A stretch of 64,000 bases of DNA from Afipia sp. OHSU_II-C1 (GCF_000497575.1 NZ_APJI01000030.1:49035-113034); one strand, 5' to 3'. Positions 7,884-18,689 are shown, numbered from the stretch's first letter. Numbers and translations: made by a program. The notes: generated from the sequence alone by a model not told the origin.

Positions 7884-10608
7884 ATGGACGATTTGCTGCG
7901 GGAATTCCTCACCGAAACCAACGAGAGTCTCGATACTGTCGACAACCAACTGGTTCGTTTCGAGCAGGATCCGAATAACGCGAAGATTCTCGATAATATC
8001 TTTCGGCTTGTTCACACCATCAAGGGCACGTGCGGCTTCCTCGGATTGCCGCGTCTTGAAGCGCTCGCTCACGCAGCCGAGACGCTGATGGGCAAATTCC
8101 GCGACGGCATGCCGGTGACCGGCGAAGCCGTCACGCTGATCCTGAGCACCATCGACCGCATCAAGGAGATTCTCGGCCAGCTCGAGGCAACCGAGGCGGA
8201 GCCGGAAGGCGCCGATGTCGATCTGATCGACGCGCTTCACCATATGGTCGAGCAGGGCATGGCCGCGATGGCAGCCGCGCCTGCTGCGCCTGCGCCAGCC
8301 GCACCTGCGCCGGTTGCAGCCAAGCCGGTGACCGTCGGCATGATGGTCGATCAGACGCTGGAACGCGAACTGCGTCCCGGTGAAGTTTCGCTCGACGAAC
8401 TTGAGCGCGCTTTCCGCGAAACCGAAATCGAAGTCGCATCGCCATCGATTGCGCCGGTTGAGCAGCCCGCCCCAAAGGCCGAAGCTCCAAAGGCCGATGC
8501 GACGAAGGCCGCGGTAAAGGCAAAGAAGCCGGTCATCGAGAATGAGACGACGGAGAGCGACAAGATCGCGAACCAGTCCATTCGCGTCAATGTCGATACG
8601 CTTGAGCATCTGATGACCATGGTTTCGGAACTGGTGCTGACGCGCAACCAGTTGCTCGAGATCAGCCGCCGTAACGAGGATTCCGAGTTCAAGGTGCCGT
8701 TGCAGCGGCTCTCGAACGTCACCGCCGAGTTGCAGGAAGGCGTCATGAAGACGCGCATGCAGCCGATCGGCAACGCCTGGCAGAAGCTGCCGCGCATCGT
8801 GCGCGACCTGTCGAGCGAACTCGGCAAGCAGATCGAACTGGAAATGCACGGCGCCGACACCGAGCTCGATCGCCAGGTGCTCGATCTGATCAAGGATCCG
8901 CTGACGCACATGGTCCGCAACTCCGCAGACCACGGCCTTGAGACTACGGCGGATCGCGTTGCTGCCGGCAAGCCGGAGCAGGGCACCATCCGCGTGTCCG
9001 CCTATCATGAGGGCGGCCATATCATCATCTGCATCGCCGACAACGGGCGCGGCCTGAACACCGAGCGCATCAAGCAGAAGGCCGTGCAGAACGGTCTGGT
9101 CACCGAAGCCGAAGTCGAGAAGATGACCGAGGCGCAGATCCACAAGTTCATTTTCGCGCCGGGCTTCTCCACGGCTGCGGCGGTCACGAGCGTGTCCGGC
9201 GCGCGGCGTCGGCATGGATGTGGTGCGCACCAACATCGATCAGATCGGCGGCACCATCGACGTGAAGTCGGTGCCGGGCGAGGGTTCGAGCTTCACCATC
9301 AAGATTCCGCTGACGCTGGCGATCGTGTCGGCGCTGATCGTGGAAGCCGCCGGCGACCGCTTCGCGATCCCGCAGCTGTCGGTGGTCGAACTGGTGCGCG
9401 CGCGCTCCAATTCCGATCATCGCATCGAGCGGATCAAGGACACGCCGGTTCTGCGGCTGCGCAACAAGCTGCTGCCGCTGATGCATCTGAAGAAGCTGCT
9501 CAAGATCGACGACGGCGCGTCGATCGATCCGGAGAACGGCTTCATCGTGGTCACCCAGGTCGGAAGCCAGACCTTCGGCATTGTGGTCGACGGCGTTTTC
9601 CACACCGAGGAAATCGTAGTCAAGCCGATGTCCACCAAGCTGCGCCATATCGGAATGTTCTCGGGCAACACCATTCTCGGTGACGGCGCCGTGATCATGA
9701 TCATCGATCCGAACGGCATCGCCCAGTCGCTCGGTACGGCGGCAGCGACCCAGAGCGAGATCGGCGACGAGAACGCCGCGGCGCGCTCCAGCTCCGATGC
9801 CCAGCTCACCTCGCTTCTCGTGTTCCGGTCCGGCTCGTCCCAGCCCAAGGCCGTGCCGCTGGCTCTGGTCACACGGCTCGAGGAGATTTCGGTCGACAAG
9901 ATCGAACTCTCGAACGGCCGTCACATGGTCCAGTACCGCGAGCAGTTGATGCCGCTGGTCGAGATGGAAGGCGTGACGATCCGCGAAAGCGGCGTTCAGC
10001 CGATTCTCGTTTTCGCTGACGATGGACGCTCGATGGGACTCGTGGTCGATGAAATCATCGATATCGTCGAGGAGCAGCTCAGCATCGAAGTGGCGAGCAC
10101 GCGCGAAGGCGTGCTTGGCTCTGCGGTCGTGAAGGGCCAGGCGACCGAGGTGATCGACGTCGGGCACTTCCTGCCGATGGCGTTCGCCGACTGGTTCAGC
10201 CGCAAGGAAATGCGTCTGTCTGCCACGGCGCAGACCGTTCTGCTGGTCGACGACTCCGCGTTCTTCCGCAACATGCTGGCGCCCGTTCTGAAGGCGGCGG
10301 GCTATCGTGTCACGGTTGCGCAGAACGGCCACGAAGGCCTGTCGGTGCTGCGCTCCGGCAATCAGTTCGACGTCGTTCTGACCGATATCGAGATGCCGGA
10401 CATGAATGGCTTCGAGTTCGCCGAAGCGATCCGCGCCGACCGCAAGATGGAGTCGATGCCGATCATCGCGCTGTCGTCCGTGGTGTCGCCCGCGGCCATC
10501 GAACGCGGCCGCCAGGCTGGCTTCCATGACTATGTCGCTAAATTCGACCGGCCGGGACTGATCGCCGCGCTGAAGGAACAGACCGCTGACGTCAGGCAGG
10601 CGGCGTAA
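7884..10608 (+). pseudogene. cheA: CheA chemotaxis histidine kinase with C-terminal receiver, frameshifted
   Basis: Two overlapping frames together make one CheA of about 907 residues. The first (7884 to about 9200) has the Hpt domain with His44 in VHTIKGTCGFLG, an Ala/Pro linker, the dimerisation/P3 region, the N box (HMVRNSADHGLE) and the G1 box (DNGRGLN). Near 9201 the frame shifts: the first reads SVSG-ARRRHG, while the next frame supplies RGVGMDVVRTNIDQIGGTI, so SVSGRGVGMDVV is split by one extra base in the GC-rich run 9198-9206. The second frame carries the rest of the ATPase domain, CheW-like parts and a receiver (about 10240-10590, LLVDDSAFF, LTDIEMPDMNG). As written, the kinase ends in about 160 nonsense residues. 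A sequencing error is quite possible because both halves look conserved. Confidence 0.85.
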
Positions 10609-10613
10609 GGAAC

Positions 10614-11090
10614 ATGACAATGGATACGAATGTTGACGGCGCTGACCGTGGTATCACCGAATACGTCACCGCGATGATCGGCGGACAGTTGTTCGGACTG
10701 CCGATTTCGCGGGTTCAGGATGTGTTCATGCCGGAGCGGCTGACGCGGGTTCCCCTCGCGTCCGCGGACGTCGCGGGTGTTCTCAACCTTCGCGGCAGGA
10801 TCGTCACCGCGATCGATATGCGCGCCCGTCTTGGACTGGCGAAGAACGAAGACGGCCGTCCGCCGATGGCGGTTGGCGTCGACCTGCGCGGCGAATCCTA
10901 CGGCCTGCTGATCGACAGCATCGGTGAGGTCCTCAAGCTCGCGGACGAAAGCCGCGAGGTGAATCCCGTCAACCTCGACCCGCGCATGGCGAAGATGGCC
11001 GGCGGCGTTCACCGGCTCGACGGGCAGTTGATGGTCGTTCTCGACGTCGACCGCGTTCTGGAAATCAATCCGGATATGCTCGCCGCCTAA
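10614..11090 (+). CDS. cheW: Chemotaxis coupling protein CheW
   Basis: The product is a 158-residue CheW-fold protein that links receptors to CheA. Family blocks seen are GQLFGLPISRVQDVF, RVPLASADVAGVLNLRGRIV and YGLLIDSIGEVLKL. It starts six bases after the cheA stop, with GTAAGGAAC providing the ribosome site, so it is cotranscribed with cheA. Length and spacing are normal and nothing is unusual. Confidence 0.92.
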   Translation: MTMDTNVDGADRGITEYVTAMIGGQLFGLPISRVQDVFMPERLTRVPLASADVAGVLNLRGRIVTAIDMRARLGLAKNEDGRPPMAVGVDLRGESYGLLIDSIGEVLKLADESREVNPVNLDPRMAKMAGGVHRLDGQLMVVLDVDRVLEINPDMLAA

Positions 11091-11162
11091 AAAATATTTT
11101 GGGAAGCAACGCAAGCCCCGTGACAGCGGCCCACACGGGAACTGAGGAAAAAAGAGGCTAAG

Positions 11163-11528
11163 ATGAAAACATGTCTGATTGTTGACGATTCAAGCGTCAT
11201 CCGGAAAGTCGCGCGGCGCATTCTGGAAGGGCTGGATTTCCAGATTGTCGAAGCCGAGGACGGCGAGAAGGCCATGGAAGTCTGCAAGCGCGGAATGCCG
11301 GAGGCCATCCTGCTCGATTGGAACATGCCGGTGATGGATGGATACGAATTCCTCCGCAACCTGCGTCTGATGCCGGGCGGCGACAGGCCGAAGGTGGTGT
11401 TCTGCACCACCGAGAACGATGTCGCCCACATCGCCCGTGCGCTCCATGCCGGCGCCAATGAATACATCATGAAGCCGTTCGACAAGGAAATCGTGACGGC
11501 GAAATTTCATGAAGTCGGTCTGATCTAG
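11163..11528 (+). CDS. cheY: Response regulator CheY
   Basis: The product is a single-domain receiver of 121 residues. The acidic pair is in LIVDDSS, the phosphorylated Asp is about residue 52 in ILLDWNMPVMDGYEF, the switch Thr is in FCTTEN, and the Lys is in YIMKPFD. Single-domain regulators in che operons carry the signal to the flagellar motor or act as phosphate sinks. It lies between cheW and cheB on the same strand. Genomes of this group often have several cheY copies, so which role this one plays is not known. Confidence 0.9.
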   Translation: MKTCLIVDDSSVIRKVARRILEGLDFQIVEAEDGEKAMEVCKRGMPEAILLDWNMPVMDGYEFLRNLRLMPGGDRPKVVFCTTENDVAHIARALHAGANEYIMKPFDKEIVTAKFHEVGLI

Positions 11529-11582
11529 GCTCGCGCTCTGAAGCCGCGTGTTGTGTTGTTCGTTGCGTAGAGTTGGTTGTTC

Positions 11583-12758
11583 ATGAGCGTTGCAGTTTTG
11601 ACCCCACCGGGTTCGTCCGCACAGCGGCACGAGCCGCTGCGCGTCATGGTCGTCGACGACTCCGCGGTCATCCGCGGTCTGATTTCCCGCTGGATCGAGG
11701 CTGAGACGGATCTCACGGTCGTCGCGTCGATCCGCACCGGGCTCGATGCGGTCAACCAGGTCGCGCGCGTCGATCCCGATGTTGTCGTGCTCGATATCGA
11801 AATGCCGGATATGGACGGCATCTCGGCGCTGCCGCTGCTGCTGGAGAAGAAGCGCAACCTCGTGATCATCATGGCGTCGACGCTGACCCGCCGGAATGCG
11901 GAGATCAGCTTCAAGGCGCTGTCGCTCGGCGCGTCGGATTACATCCCCAAGCCCGAGAGCACGCGTGAGATCGCCGCGGCCGACATCTTCAAGCACGATC
12001 TGATCGAAAAGATCCGCCACCTCGGCGCGCGTCTGCGCCGTCCGGCTGTCGTTGCCAGTCCGCCGCTGTCGCCGGTTGCGCAGCCGGTGCGGACGCCGCT
12101 GCCGCGGACCTCCACGGCCACGCTGCCGCTGGTCGCGCAGCCCAAGCTGATGGTGCGGCCGTTCAGTGCAGTTATCCCGCGCGTCCTGGTGATAGGTTCC
12201 TCGACCGGCGGACCGCAAGCGCTGATGAATCTGGTCGCCGGTATCGGTCCGGTGGTCGACCAGCATCCGGTTCTCATCACCCAGCATATGCCGCCGACCT
12301 TCACCACCATTCTCGCCGAACATCTGGCGCGCGCGAGCGGGCGTCCCGCTCACGAGGCGGTCGATGGCGAGACGGTCAAGGCGGGACAAATCTATCTTGC
12401 GCCGGGCGGGCGTCATATGCGCGTGGTGCGCTCGGGGACGAATACGGTGATCGCTCTCGATGACGGGCCGCAGATCAACTTCTGCAAGCCGGCGGTCGAT
12501 CCGCTGTTCGCCTCGGCAGCGGAAGTCTGGCAGGCCGGCATTCTCGCCGTGGTGCTGACCGGGATGGGGTCTGACGGCGCGCAGGGCGCCAGGACCATCG
12601 TCGCCGCCGGCGGCAACGTCATCGCACAGGACGAAGCCACCAGCGTTGTGTGGGGTATGCCGGGCGCCGTGGCCCATGCAGGTGTCTGCGCGGCGATTCT
12701 GCCGCTCGACCAGATCGCTCCCAAAATTGTTCGCGTGTTTTCAGGAGTTCGCGGGTGA
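11583..12758 (+). CDS. cheB: Protein-glutamate methylesterase CheB
   Basis: The product is a 391-residue two-domain CheB. The N-terminal receiver has [14 protein letters not shown] and the phospho-Asp about 71 in [13 protein letters not shown]. After a Pro-rich linker the methylesterase domain shows [12 protein letters not shown] (catalytic Ser), HMPPTFT (catalytic His) and [13 protein letters not shown] (catalytic Asp). It removes methyl groups from chemoreceptors, and also deamidates them, opposing CheR. ATG 11583 is taken; a TTG two codons upstream is also open. Its stop overlaps the cheR start by four bases (GTGA). Confidence 0.93.
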   Translation: MSVAVLTPPGSSAQRHEPLRVMVVDDSAVIRGLISRWIEAETDLTVVASIRTGLDAVNQVARVDPDVVVLDIEMPDMDGISALPLLLEKKRNLVIIMASTLTRRNAEISFKALSLGASDYIPKPESTREIAAADIFKHDLIEKIRHLGARLRRPAVVASPPLSPVAQPVRTPLPRTSTATLPLVAQPKLMVRPFSAVIPRVLVIGSSTGGPQALMNLVAGIGPVVDQHPVLITQHMPPTFTTILAEHLARASGRPAHEAVDGETVKAGQIYLAPGGRHMRVVRSGTNTVIALDDGPQINFCKPAVDPLFASAAEVWQAGILAVVLTGMGSDGAQGARTIVAAGGNVIAQDEATSVVWGMPGAVAHAGVCAAILPLDQIAPKIVRVFSGVRG

Positions 12759-13624
12759 CGCCACTGGATTACGAGTATCTGCGCAAGCTTCTGAAGGATC
12801 GCTCCGGTCTGCTGTTGTCTTCGGACAAGCAGTACCTGATCGAAAGCCGTCTGCTGCCGCTTGCCCGCAAAGCCGGCATTTCTGGCATCAGCGAACTTGT
12901 GCAGAAGATCAAGTCGGGTTCGGAATCCCTGACCGTCGATGTCGTCGAGGCGATGACGACCAACGAGACGTTCTTCTTCCGCGACAAGGTTCCGTTCGAA
13001 AATGTCCGCGATACGGTGCTTCCCAATTTGCTGAAGGCGCGCGCCAGCCGCCGCAGCCTGCGCATCTGGTGCGCGGCGGCGTCGACCGGGCAGGAGCCTT
13101 ACTCGCTCGCCATGCTTTTGAAGGAAGCCTTGCCGCCGGACTGGCGCGCGGAAATCGTTGCGACCGATCTGTCGCTCGAAGTTCTCGAAAAGGCGAAGGC
13201 GGGGATCTACAGCCAGTTCGAGGTTCAGCGCGGATTGCCGATCCAGCTGCTGGTGAAACATTTCAAGCAGGTCGGGGATGTCTGGCAGCTCAATCCGGAT
13301 ATCCGCGCCATGGTCCGCTACCAGCAGGCCAACCTGCTGCAGGACTTCTCGCACTTCGGCGTCTTCGACATCATCTTCTGCCGCAACGTTCTGATCTATT
13401 TCGATCAGCCGACCAAGATCGACGTGTTCGGCCGCATGCAGAAGGTGAATGAGCCGGACGGCTTCCTTTTCCTTGGCGCAGCCGAGACCGTTATCGGACT
13501 GACGGATGCCTACCGTGCCGCCCCGGACCTGCGCGGCGTCTATATGCCGAATCCTGCACGCGTGTCCTCGCCCTCTCTGGCGCCCGGGATGATACGTAGC
13601 CAGAAGGCATTCGCGGCAAGCTGA
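12755..13624 (+). CDS. cheR: Chemotaxis methyltransferase CheR
   Basis: The product is a 289-residue S-adenosylmethionine-dependent methyltransferase acting on chemoreceptor glutamates. The N-terminal helical domain contains [16 protein letters not shown]. The SAM-binding fold has [20 protein letters not shown], then [12 protein letters not shown] and a final [12 protein letters not shown]. The GTG at 12755 overlaps the cheB stop as GTGA and has AGGAG eight bases before it. The same frame is open upstream inside cheB, but the family starts here. Confidence 0.92.
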   Translation: MTPLDYEYLRKLLKDRSGLLLSSDKQYLIESRLLPLARKAGISGISELVQKIKSGSESLTVDVVEAMTTNETFFFRDKVPFENVRDTVLPNLLKARASRRSLRIWCAAASTGQEPYSLAMLLKEALPPDWRAEIVATDLSLEVLEKAKAGIYSQFEVQRGLPIQLLVKHFKQVGDVWQLNPDIRAMVRYQQANLLQDFSHFGVFDIIFCRNVLIYFDQPTKIDVFGRMQKVNEPDGFLFLGAAETVIGLTDAYRAAPDLRGVYMPNPARVSSPSLAPGMIRSQKAFAAS

Positions 13625-13756
13625 CGGTTCATCGTCGAGGCGCGTGTCGTTGACAACCGTCCCGCGCCGGGGTGTAAGATAGGGCATGGGGAAAGCGATC
13701 TCCCCACGAGGCGACATGCCCAAGAATCGCGTCCATTCTCTTGAGAGGGACGCATC

Positions 13757-14587
13757 ATGTCTTCCATCAATTCGATCTCACCCGAAAAACTTGCCCGGCT
13801 GACCGGCACGCCCAAGTGTCCGGCCCTTATCGACGTTCGCCTTGCCGACGATCTTGCCGCCGAGCCGAAATTCGTTCCGGGCGCATGTCACCGGGACCAT
13901 GCGTCGGTTGCCGATTGGGCGTCAGAGTTCGCCGGCCGTGCCGCCGTTGTCATATGCAAGAGAGGCGGGAAGCTGAGCGAGGGAGTCGCCGCCTGGCTCC
14001 GTCACGCCGGAGCGTCAGCCGACGTTCTGGAAGGGGGCCATGAAGCCTGGGCGAACGCGAAGCTTCCATTGGTGCCTGCTGCGAAACTACCGCCGCGCGA
14101 TCGGCAGGGGCGCACGCTCTGGGTGACGCGCTCGCGGCCGAAAGTCGACCGCATCGCCTGCCCATGGCTGATCCGGCGCTTTGTCGATCCGTCCGCGATT
14201 TTTCTCTTTGTGACGGCTTCCGAAGTGGAAGAGGTCGGTCAGCGCTTTGGCGCGGCGCCGTTCGACATTGAAAATGTGTTCTGGAGCCATCGCGGTGAAC
14301 TGTGCACCTTTGATGTCATGGTCGAGGAGTTCGGTCTTGATACAGAGCCGCTCAAGCGTCTGGCGACTATCGTGCGCGCGGCCGATACCGCACGTCCCGA
14401 TCTTTCGCCGGAAGCGCCCGGCCTGCTCGCGGCATCTCTGGGCCTGTCGCGGATGTATTCGGACGATCTCGAACAGCTCGATGCTGGACTCGCGCTCTAT
14501 GATGCGTTCTATCGCTGGTCCAGAGATGCGACCGATGAAACTCATAACTGGCCCTCGCATAAGGCCAAGGCAAAGGTCAAAGCATGA
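13757..14587 (+). CDS. chrB: Rhodanese-like/ChrB C-terminal fusion, chromate resistance
   Basis: The product has 276 residues and two parts. Residues 1-100 look like a rhodanese module (PALIDVRLADD, VVICKRGGKLSEGVAAWL with Cys about 67, LEGGHEAW). About 110-265 match the ChrB C-terminal domain (TLWVTRSRPKVDRIACPWLI, RRFVDPSAIFLFV). ChrB-type proteins act with the chromate exporter ChrA as sensor/regulator or accessory factor. The stop overlaps the chrA start as ATGA, so they form an operon. Unlike classical ChrB, the N-terminus is rhodanese-like and not a DNA-binding region, so a regulatory role is uncertain. Confidence 0.82.
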   Translation: MSSINSISPEKLARLTGTPKCPALIDVRLADDLAAEPKFVPGACHRDHASVADWASEFAGRAAVVICKRGGKLSEGVAAWLRHAGASADVLEGGHEAWANAKLPLVPAAKLPPRDRQGRTLWVTRSRPKVDRIACPWLIRRFVDPSAIFLFVTASEVEEVGQRFGAAPFDIENVFWSHRGELCTFDVMVEEFGLDTEPLKRLATIVRAADTARPDLSPEAPGLLAASLGLSRMYSDDLEQLDAGLALYDAFYRWSRDATDETHNWPSHKAKAKVKA

Positions 14588-15984
14588 CTGACGTCACGAC
14601 GCCGTCGGCGATTCCCGCTCCACGGAGCACGCCGGGCTTTCCGGGCATGAAAGAAGCTTTCGGGGTCTGGCTTCGGGTCGCGATGCTCAGTTTTGGCGGC
14701 CCTGCCGGACAGATCGCGGTCATGCATCGCATTCTGGTGGAGGAGAAGCGCTGGGTTTCCGAGAGCCGATTCCTGCACGCCCTGAATTACTGCATGCTGC
14801 TGCCCGGTCCCGAGGCGCAGCAGCTCGCCACCTACATCGGCTGGCTGATGCATCGTACCCGCGGCGGGATCATGGCGGGCGGTCTCTTCATCATGCCCGG
14901 CGTTATCGCCATCATGGCGCTGAGCTACATCTATGCCGCCTTCGGCAATGTGGGATTTGTCGCCGCGCTGTTCTTCGGTCTCAAGGCGGCGGTGCTGGCG
15001 ATCGTGATCCAGGCGGTTGTCCGTGTCGGCAAACGGGCTCTCAAGAACCGGGTCCTGCAAGGTCTCGCGGCGGCCGCGTTCATCGCGATCTTCTTTTTCA
15101 ACGTGCCGTTTCCCATCATCATTCTGGCCGCCGGGCTGATCGGCTATTTCGGAGGCCGGGCCGGGCTGCCCGCGTTTGCAGCGGGCGGCGGGCATGACAA
15201 CAAGACGCCGACCGCTCTGGTCGATGCGTTGCTGGGCGATGAACTGCCCGAGCATGCGCACCCGACTGTCGCGCGCTCGTTACGGGTCGCCGCGGTCTGG
15301 CTCCTTCTGTGGCTGACGCCGGTGGCATTGCTCGTCCTGATGCTTGGAAAGGGCAGCGTGTTCTCCGAGATCGCGGTGTTCTTCAGCAAGATGGCCATGG
15401 TGACGTTCGGGGGAGCCTACGCGGTGCTGGCCTACGTCGCTCAACAGGCCGTGGAAAATTATCACTGGCTGCGGCCGCATGAGATGCTCGACGGATTGGG
15501 CATGGCGGAAACCACGCCCGGTCCGCTGATCATGGTCTTGCAGTTCGTGGGCTTTATGGCCGCTTTCCGCGATCCGGGAACACTGCCGCCGATGGTGGCA
15601 GGAACGCTCGGCGGACTACTTGCGACATGGGTGACGTTCACGCCGTGCTTCCTGTGGATTTTCCTCGGCGCGCCGTTCATCGAGGTCCTGCGCGGAAACA
15701 AGGCTCTCGCCGGTGCGTTGTCGGCGATCACGGCGGCGGTGGTTGGCGTGATCCTCAACCTTGCGATCTGGTTCGCGATTCACACCGTCTTCCGGGAAAC
15801 ATTTCCGGTGCGCAGTTTCGGAATGTCGTTCGATGCTCCGGTGCTGTGGAGTGTTGATCCGTGGGCGCTCGCCCTTTCCGTCGCGGCGGCGACCGCGATC
15901 TTTCGCTTCAATGCAGGAATGTTGCAGACGCTGGCCGCCTGTGCCTCGGCAGGGGTGCTGCTCTATTTCGCCGGAGCTCTCTGA
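14584..15984 (+). CDS. chrA: Chromate transporter ChrA
   Basis: The product is a 466-residue polytopic CHR-family transporter with two homologous halves. Each half begins with the family pattern: LRVAMLSFGGPAGQIAVMH near residues 33-51, and FFSKMAMVTFGGAYAVLAYV in the second half. LPGPEAQQLATYIGWL and GMAETTPGPLIMVLQFVGF are the matching conserved loops. ChrA exports chromate, and sometimes sulfate-like anions, across the inner membrane. The start overlaps chrB. This length is the long, two-domain form. Confidence 0.9.
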   Translation: MTDVTTPSAIPAPRSTPGFPGMKEAFGVWLRVAMLSFGGPAGQIAVMHRILVEEKRWVSESRFLHALNYCMLLPGPEAQQLATYIGWLMHRTRGGIMAGGLFIMPGVIAIMALSYIYAAFGNVGFVAALFFGLKAAVLAIVIQAVVRVGKRALKNRVLQGLAAAAFIAIFFFNVPFPIIILAAGLIGYFGGRAGLPAFAAGGGHDNKTPTALVDALLGDELPEHAHPTVARSLRVAAVWLLLWLTPVALLVLMLGKGSVFSEIAVFFSKMAMVTFGGAYAVLAYVAQQAVENYHWLRPHEMLDGLGMAETTPGPLIMVLQFVGFMAAFRDPGTLPPMVAGTLGGLLATWVTFTPCFLWIFLGAPFIEVLRGNKALAGALSAITAAVVGVILNLAIWFAIHTVFRETFPVRSFGMSFDAPVLWSVDPWALALSVAAATAIFRFNAGMLQTLAACASAGVLLYFAGAL

Positions 15985-16111
15985 GTCTGATTACAGGGCC
16001 TCTGGAGAGAACCGGCGCGCATTGCCTTATCGGCCGGAGATCGCCACCGGTTCGCCTTATCGGGCAAATGTCGAAAAGCCGGCTGCGGCGCGGCGGAATT
16101 GTGCTTTTTCC

Positions 16112-16142
16112 AAACAAAAACCCCGCCATTCGCGGCGGGGTT
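16112..16142 (-). terminator. Rho-independent terminator of ctrA
   Basis: Read on the minus strand, a strong GC hairpin (AACCCCGCC with GGCGGGGTT, loop of six) is followed at once by TTTTTGTTT. It sits 47 bases after the ctrA stop. Confidence 0.85.
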
Positions 16143-16188
16143 CAGTCTGGGAGGTGAGAGCCGCACTGGCTCTCGATACAACCCGGTG

Positions 16189-16890
16189 TCAGGCTGGAAT
16201 GCGCACTTCGTCGTCGTGCGGCTCGCGCAGCACATAGCCGCGGCCCCAGACGGTTTCGATGAAGTTACGGCCTTCCGAAGCGTTCGCAAGCTTCTTGCGC
16301 AGCTTGCAGATGAAGACGTCGATGATCTTGAGTTCGGGCTCGTCCATGCCGCCGTAGAGATGATTGAGGAACATCTCCTTGGTGAGGGTGGTGCCCTTGC
16401 GGAGCGAGAGCAGCTCCAGCATCTGGTATTCCTTGCCCGTCAGGTGGACGCGCTGGCCGCCGACTTCGACGGTCTTGGTGTCGAGATTGACCACCAGATC
16501 GCCGGTCTGGATGACCGACTGGGCGTGACCCTTGGAACGGCGGACGATCGCGTGAATGCGGGCGACCAGTTCGTCTTTGTGGAAGGGCTTGGTCATGTAG
16601 TCATCGGCGCCGACGCCGAGACCCTTGACCTTGTCCTCGATGCCGGCGAGGCCGGAGAGGATCAGGATCGGTGTCTTGATCTTCGAGACACGCAGCTGCT
16701 TGAGAACATCATAGCCGGACATGTCCGGGAGGTTCAGGTCGAGCAGGATGATGTCGTAATCGTAAAGTTTTCCGAGGTCGACGCCCTCTTCTCCGAGATC
16801 CGTCGTGTAGACGTTGAAGCTCTCGGATTTGAGCATCAGCTCGATCGACTGCGCAGTGGCGCTGTCATCTTCTATCAGCAATACGCGCAT
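16189..16890 (-). CDS. ctrA: Cell-cycle master response regulator CtrA
   Basis: The product is a 233-residue OmpR-type response regulator. The receiver has [14 protein letters not shown] and phospho-Asp51 in [20 protein letters not shown]; Thr/Lys positions follow in ILSGL and [11 protein letters not shown]. The winged-helix half (about 125-225) has the CtrA form [20 protein letters not shown] and [12 protein letters not shown]. CtrA controls flagellar, cell-division and replication genes and is phosphorylated through ChpT, encoded 9 kb upstream. It is transcribed away from fliI. The intergenic region has three GANTC methylation sites. It ends in VRIPA, not the Ala-Ala tail of Caulobacter CtrA. 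Confidence 0.93.
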   Translation of the reverse strand: MRVLLIEDDSATAQSIELMLKSESFNVYTTDLGEEGVDLGKLYDYDIILLDLNLPDMSGYDVLKQLRVSKIKTPILILSGLAGIEDKVKGLGVGADDYMTKPFHKDELVARIHAIVRRSKGHAQSVIQTGDLVVNLDTKTVEVGGQRVHLTGKEYQMLELLSLRKGTTLTKEMFLNHLYGGMDEPELKIIDVFICKLRKKLANASEGRNFIETVWGRGYVLREPHDDEVRIPA

Positions 16891-17257
16891 GCCAGTCCCC
16901 TATAGTCGCCGCTCCGGGCGTCAGGCCGGCCGCCTACTCGCGGCACTGGAAACGCCTTTGAACAACTGATTCGGATCCTGACGACATATGGTTAACAAAT
17001 GCTGATTCGTGTCTGCAAGCTCTATCGTGCAATTTTTGTCGAATCGCACTAAGATATTGCGGTCAAGAAGCTTTTCGCACCCGCGTCGTTCAAGTTCCAC
17101 ATTAAGAGCCGGGCCTAACCGACTCCTGCGACTCGCTCCTTCGTTCTGAAGGTCAAGCGCTCTCAGTCATCAAAGACAGTGACGCAATGATTAACGATGC
17201 GGGTAAACACAGGGTTAAGGGGATGCCGCGAAATCGCGGAAACTTAAGGTTTTCGCA
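16891..17257. promoter_or_regulatory. Divergent ctrA-fliI control region with GANTC cluster and CtrA-like box
   Basis: This 367-base gap holds the ctrA and fliI promoters. CcrM-type GANTC sites lie at 16968-16972, 17004-17008 and 17041-17045. About 40 bases before the fliI start is TAAA-N7-TTAA (17204-17218), one base off the TTAA-N7-TTAA form of CtrA sites, with another TTAA at 17191. The motifs are seen; the regulatory role is inferred from Caulobacter and Brucella. Confidence 0.5.
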
Positions 17258-18583
17258 ATGAAGGCCCTCGCGGAACAGATCTCCGATATCGACGGCGTCA
17301 ATATTTATGGCCGAGTTGTCGGTGTGCGCGGACTCATGGTGGAGATCGCGGGACCGATCCATGCGATGTCGGTCGGCGCGCGCATCGTGGTCGAGACCGG
17401 CAACAATCGTTTCATCCCATGCGAGGTGATCGGCTTCACCGGCAACAATGCCGTGGTAATGCCGTTCGCGGGACTGGAAGGTGTCCGGCGCGGCTGCCGC
17501 GCGGTGATTGCCAACGCCGCCAGCCAGGTGCGTCCGTCGGCGGCGTGGCTCGGGCGTGTCGTCAATGCCATGGGCGAGCCGATCGACGGCAAGGGACCTT
17601 TGGTTCAGGGCCCGTCGCCGATGACCTACCGGAACGCGCCGCCGCCTGCGCATTCCCGCAAGCGGGTGGGTCCGCCGCTCGATCTCGGCGTGCGGTCGCT
17701 CAATACTTTCCTGACCTGTTGCCGCGGCCAGCGCATGGGCATCTTCGCAGGCTCCGGCGTCGGCAAGTCGGTGCTGCTGTCGATGCTCGCGCGCAATGTG
17801 GATGCCGATGTTTCGGTGATCGGCCTGATCGGCGAACGCGGCCGTGAGGTGCAGGAGTTCCTGCAGGATGATCTCGGCGAGGAAGGCCTGGCGCGCTCGG
17901 TGGTGGTGGTCGCGACGTCCGACGAGCCCGCATTGATGCGGCGGCAGGCGGCTTACCTGACCCTGGCCATCGCGGAATATTTCCGCGATGAGGACAAGGA
18001 CGTCATGTGCATGATGGACTCGGTGACACGCTTTGCGATGGCGCAGCGTGAAATCGGCCTGTCCGCCGGAGAGCCGCCGACGGCGAAAGGCTATACGCCG
18101 ACGGTGTTCACCGAACTGCCGAAGCTGCTGGAGCGGGCAGGGCCTGGACTGGGCGAGGGCACCATCACCGGTATCTTCACGGTGCTGGTCGACGGCGACG
18201 ACCACAATGAGCCGGTGGCCGACGCGGTGCGCGGTATCCTCGACGGCCATATCGTGATGCAGCGCTCGATCGCCGAGCGCGGCCGTTATCCGGCGATCAA
18301 CATCCTGAAGTCAGTCTCCCGAACCATGCCGCGGTCTGCCGATCCGGCTTTCCTCCCAAGCGTTACCCGGGCCCGGCAGGTCATGGCGACCTATGCGGAC
18401 ATGGAAGAATTGATCCGCCTGGGTGCTTACCGGGCCGGATCGAGCCCTGAGGTCGATGAGGCCATCCGGCTGCACGAGCCGCTCGAAACCTTCCTGCGGC
18501 AGGCCAAGGATGAATCCACCGGGATCGGGGAGGGCTATCGCCGATTGGAGCAAATCCTGCAAACCTTGGAAACGGAACGCTAA
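17258..18583 (+). CDS. fliI: Flagellum-specific ATPase FliI
   Basis: The product is a 441-residue type III export ATPase that unfolds and feeds flagellar subunits to the export gate. The N-terminal beta domain is about 15-85. Walker A is at 161-171 ([11 protein letters not shown]), Walker B is in [13 protein letters not shown], and family blocks [11 protein letters not shown] and [18 protein letters not shown] are present. It is divergent from ctrA and followed by fliJ. The ATG has no strong Shine-Dalgarno sequence but matches the family start. Confidence 0.93.
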   Translation: MKALAEQISDIDGVNIYGRVVGVRGLMVEIAGPIHAMSVGARIVVETGNNRFIPCEVIGFTGNNAVVMPFAGLEGVRRGCRAVIANAASQVRPSAAWLGRVVNAMGEPIDGKGPLVQGPSPMTYRNAPPPAHSRKRVGPPLDLGVRSLNTFLTCCRGQRMGIFAGSGVGKSVLLSMLARNVDADVSVIGLIGERGREVQEFLQDDLGEEGLARSVVVVATSDEPALMRRQAAYLTLAIAEYFRDEDKDVMCMMDSVTRFAMAQREIGLSAGEPPTAKGYTPTVFTELPKLLERAGPGLGEGTITGIFTVLVDGDDHNEPVADAVRGILDGHIVMQRSIAERGRYPAINILKSVSRTMPRSADPAFLPSVTRARQVMATYADMEELIRLGAYRAGSSPEVDEAIRLHEPLETFLRQAKDESTGIGEGYRRLEQILQTLETER

Positions 18584-18689
18584 CTTTGTCGCGCCATGAT
18601 CCCGCCATCTGTGTTTGACCGGAGGGGCCCTTGGGGGGATGCCGGTTCCGTCCCGCTTTGTGGTTGGGACTTCTGGGGAGTACGAGTCG

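Noticed and set aside
9184..10620. Long open frame (478 codons) antisense to cheA, and similar ones antisense to cheB (11190-12677) and cheR (12413-13723)
   Set aside because: Composition is Arg/His/Gln-rich, with no family pattern or ribosome site; these are shadows caused by high GC in the sense genes.
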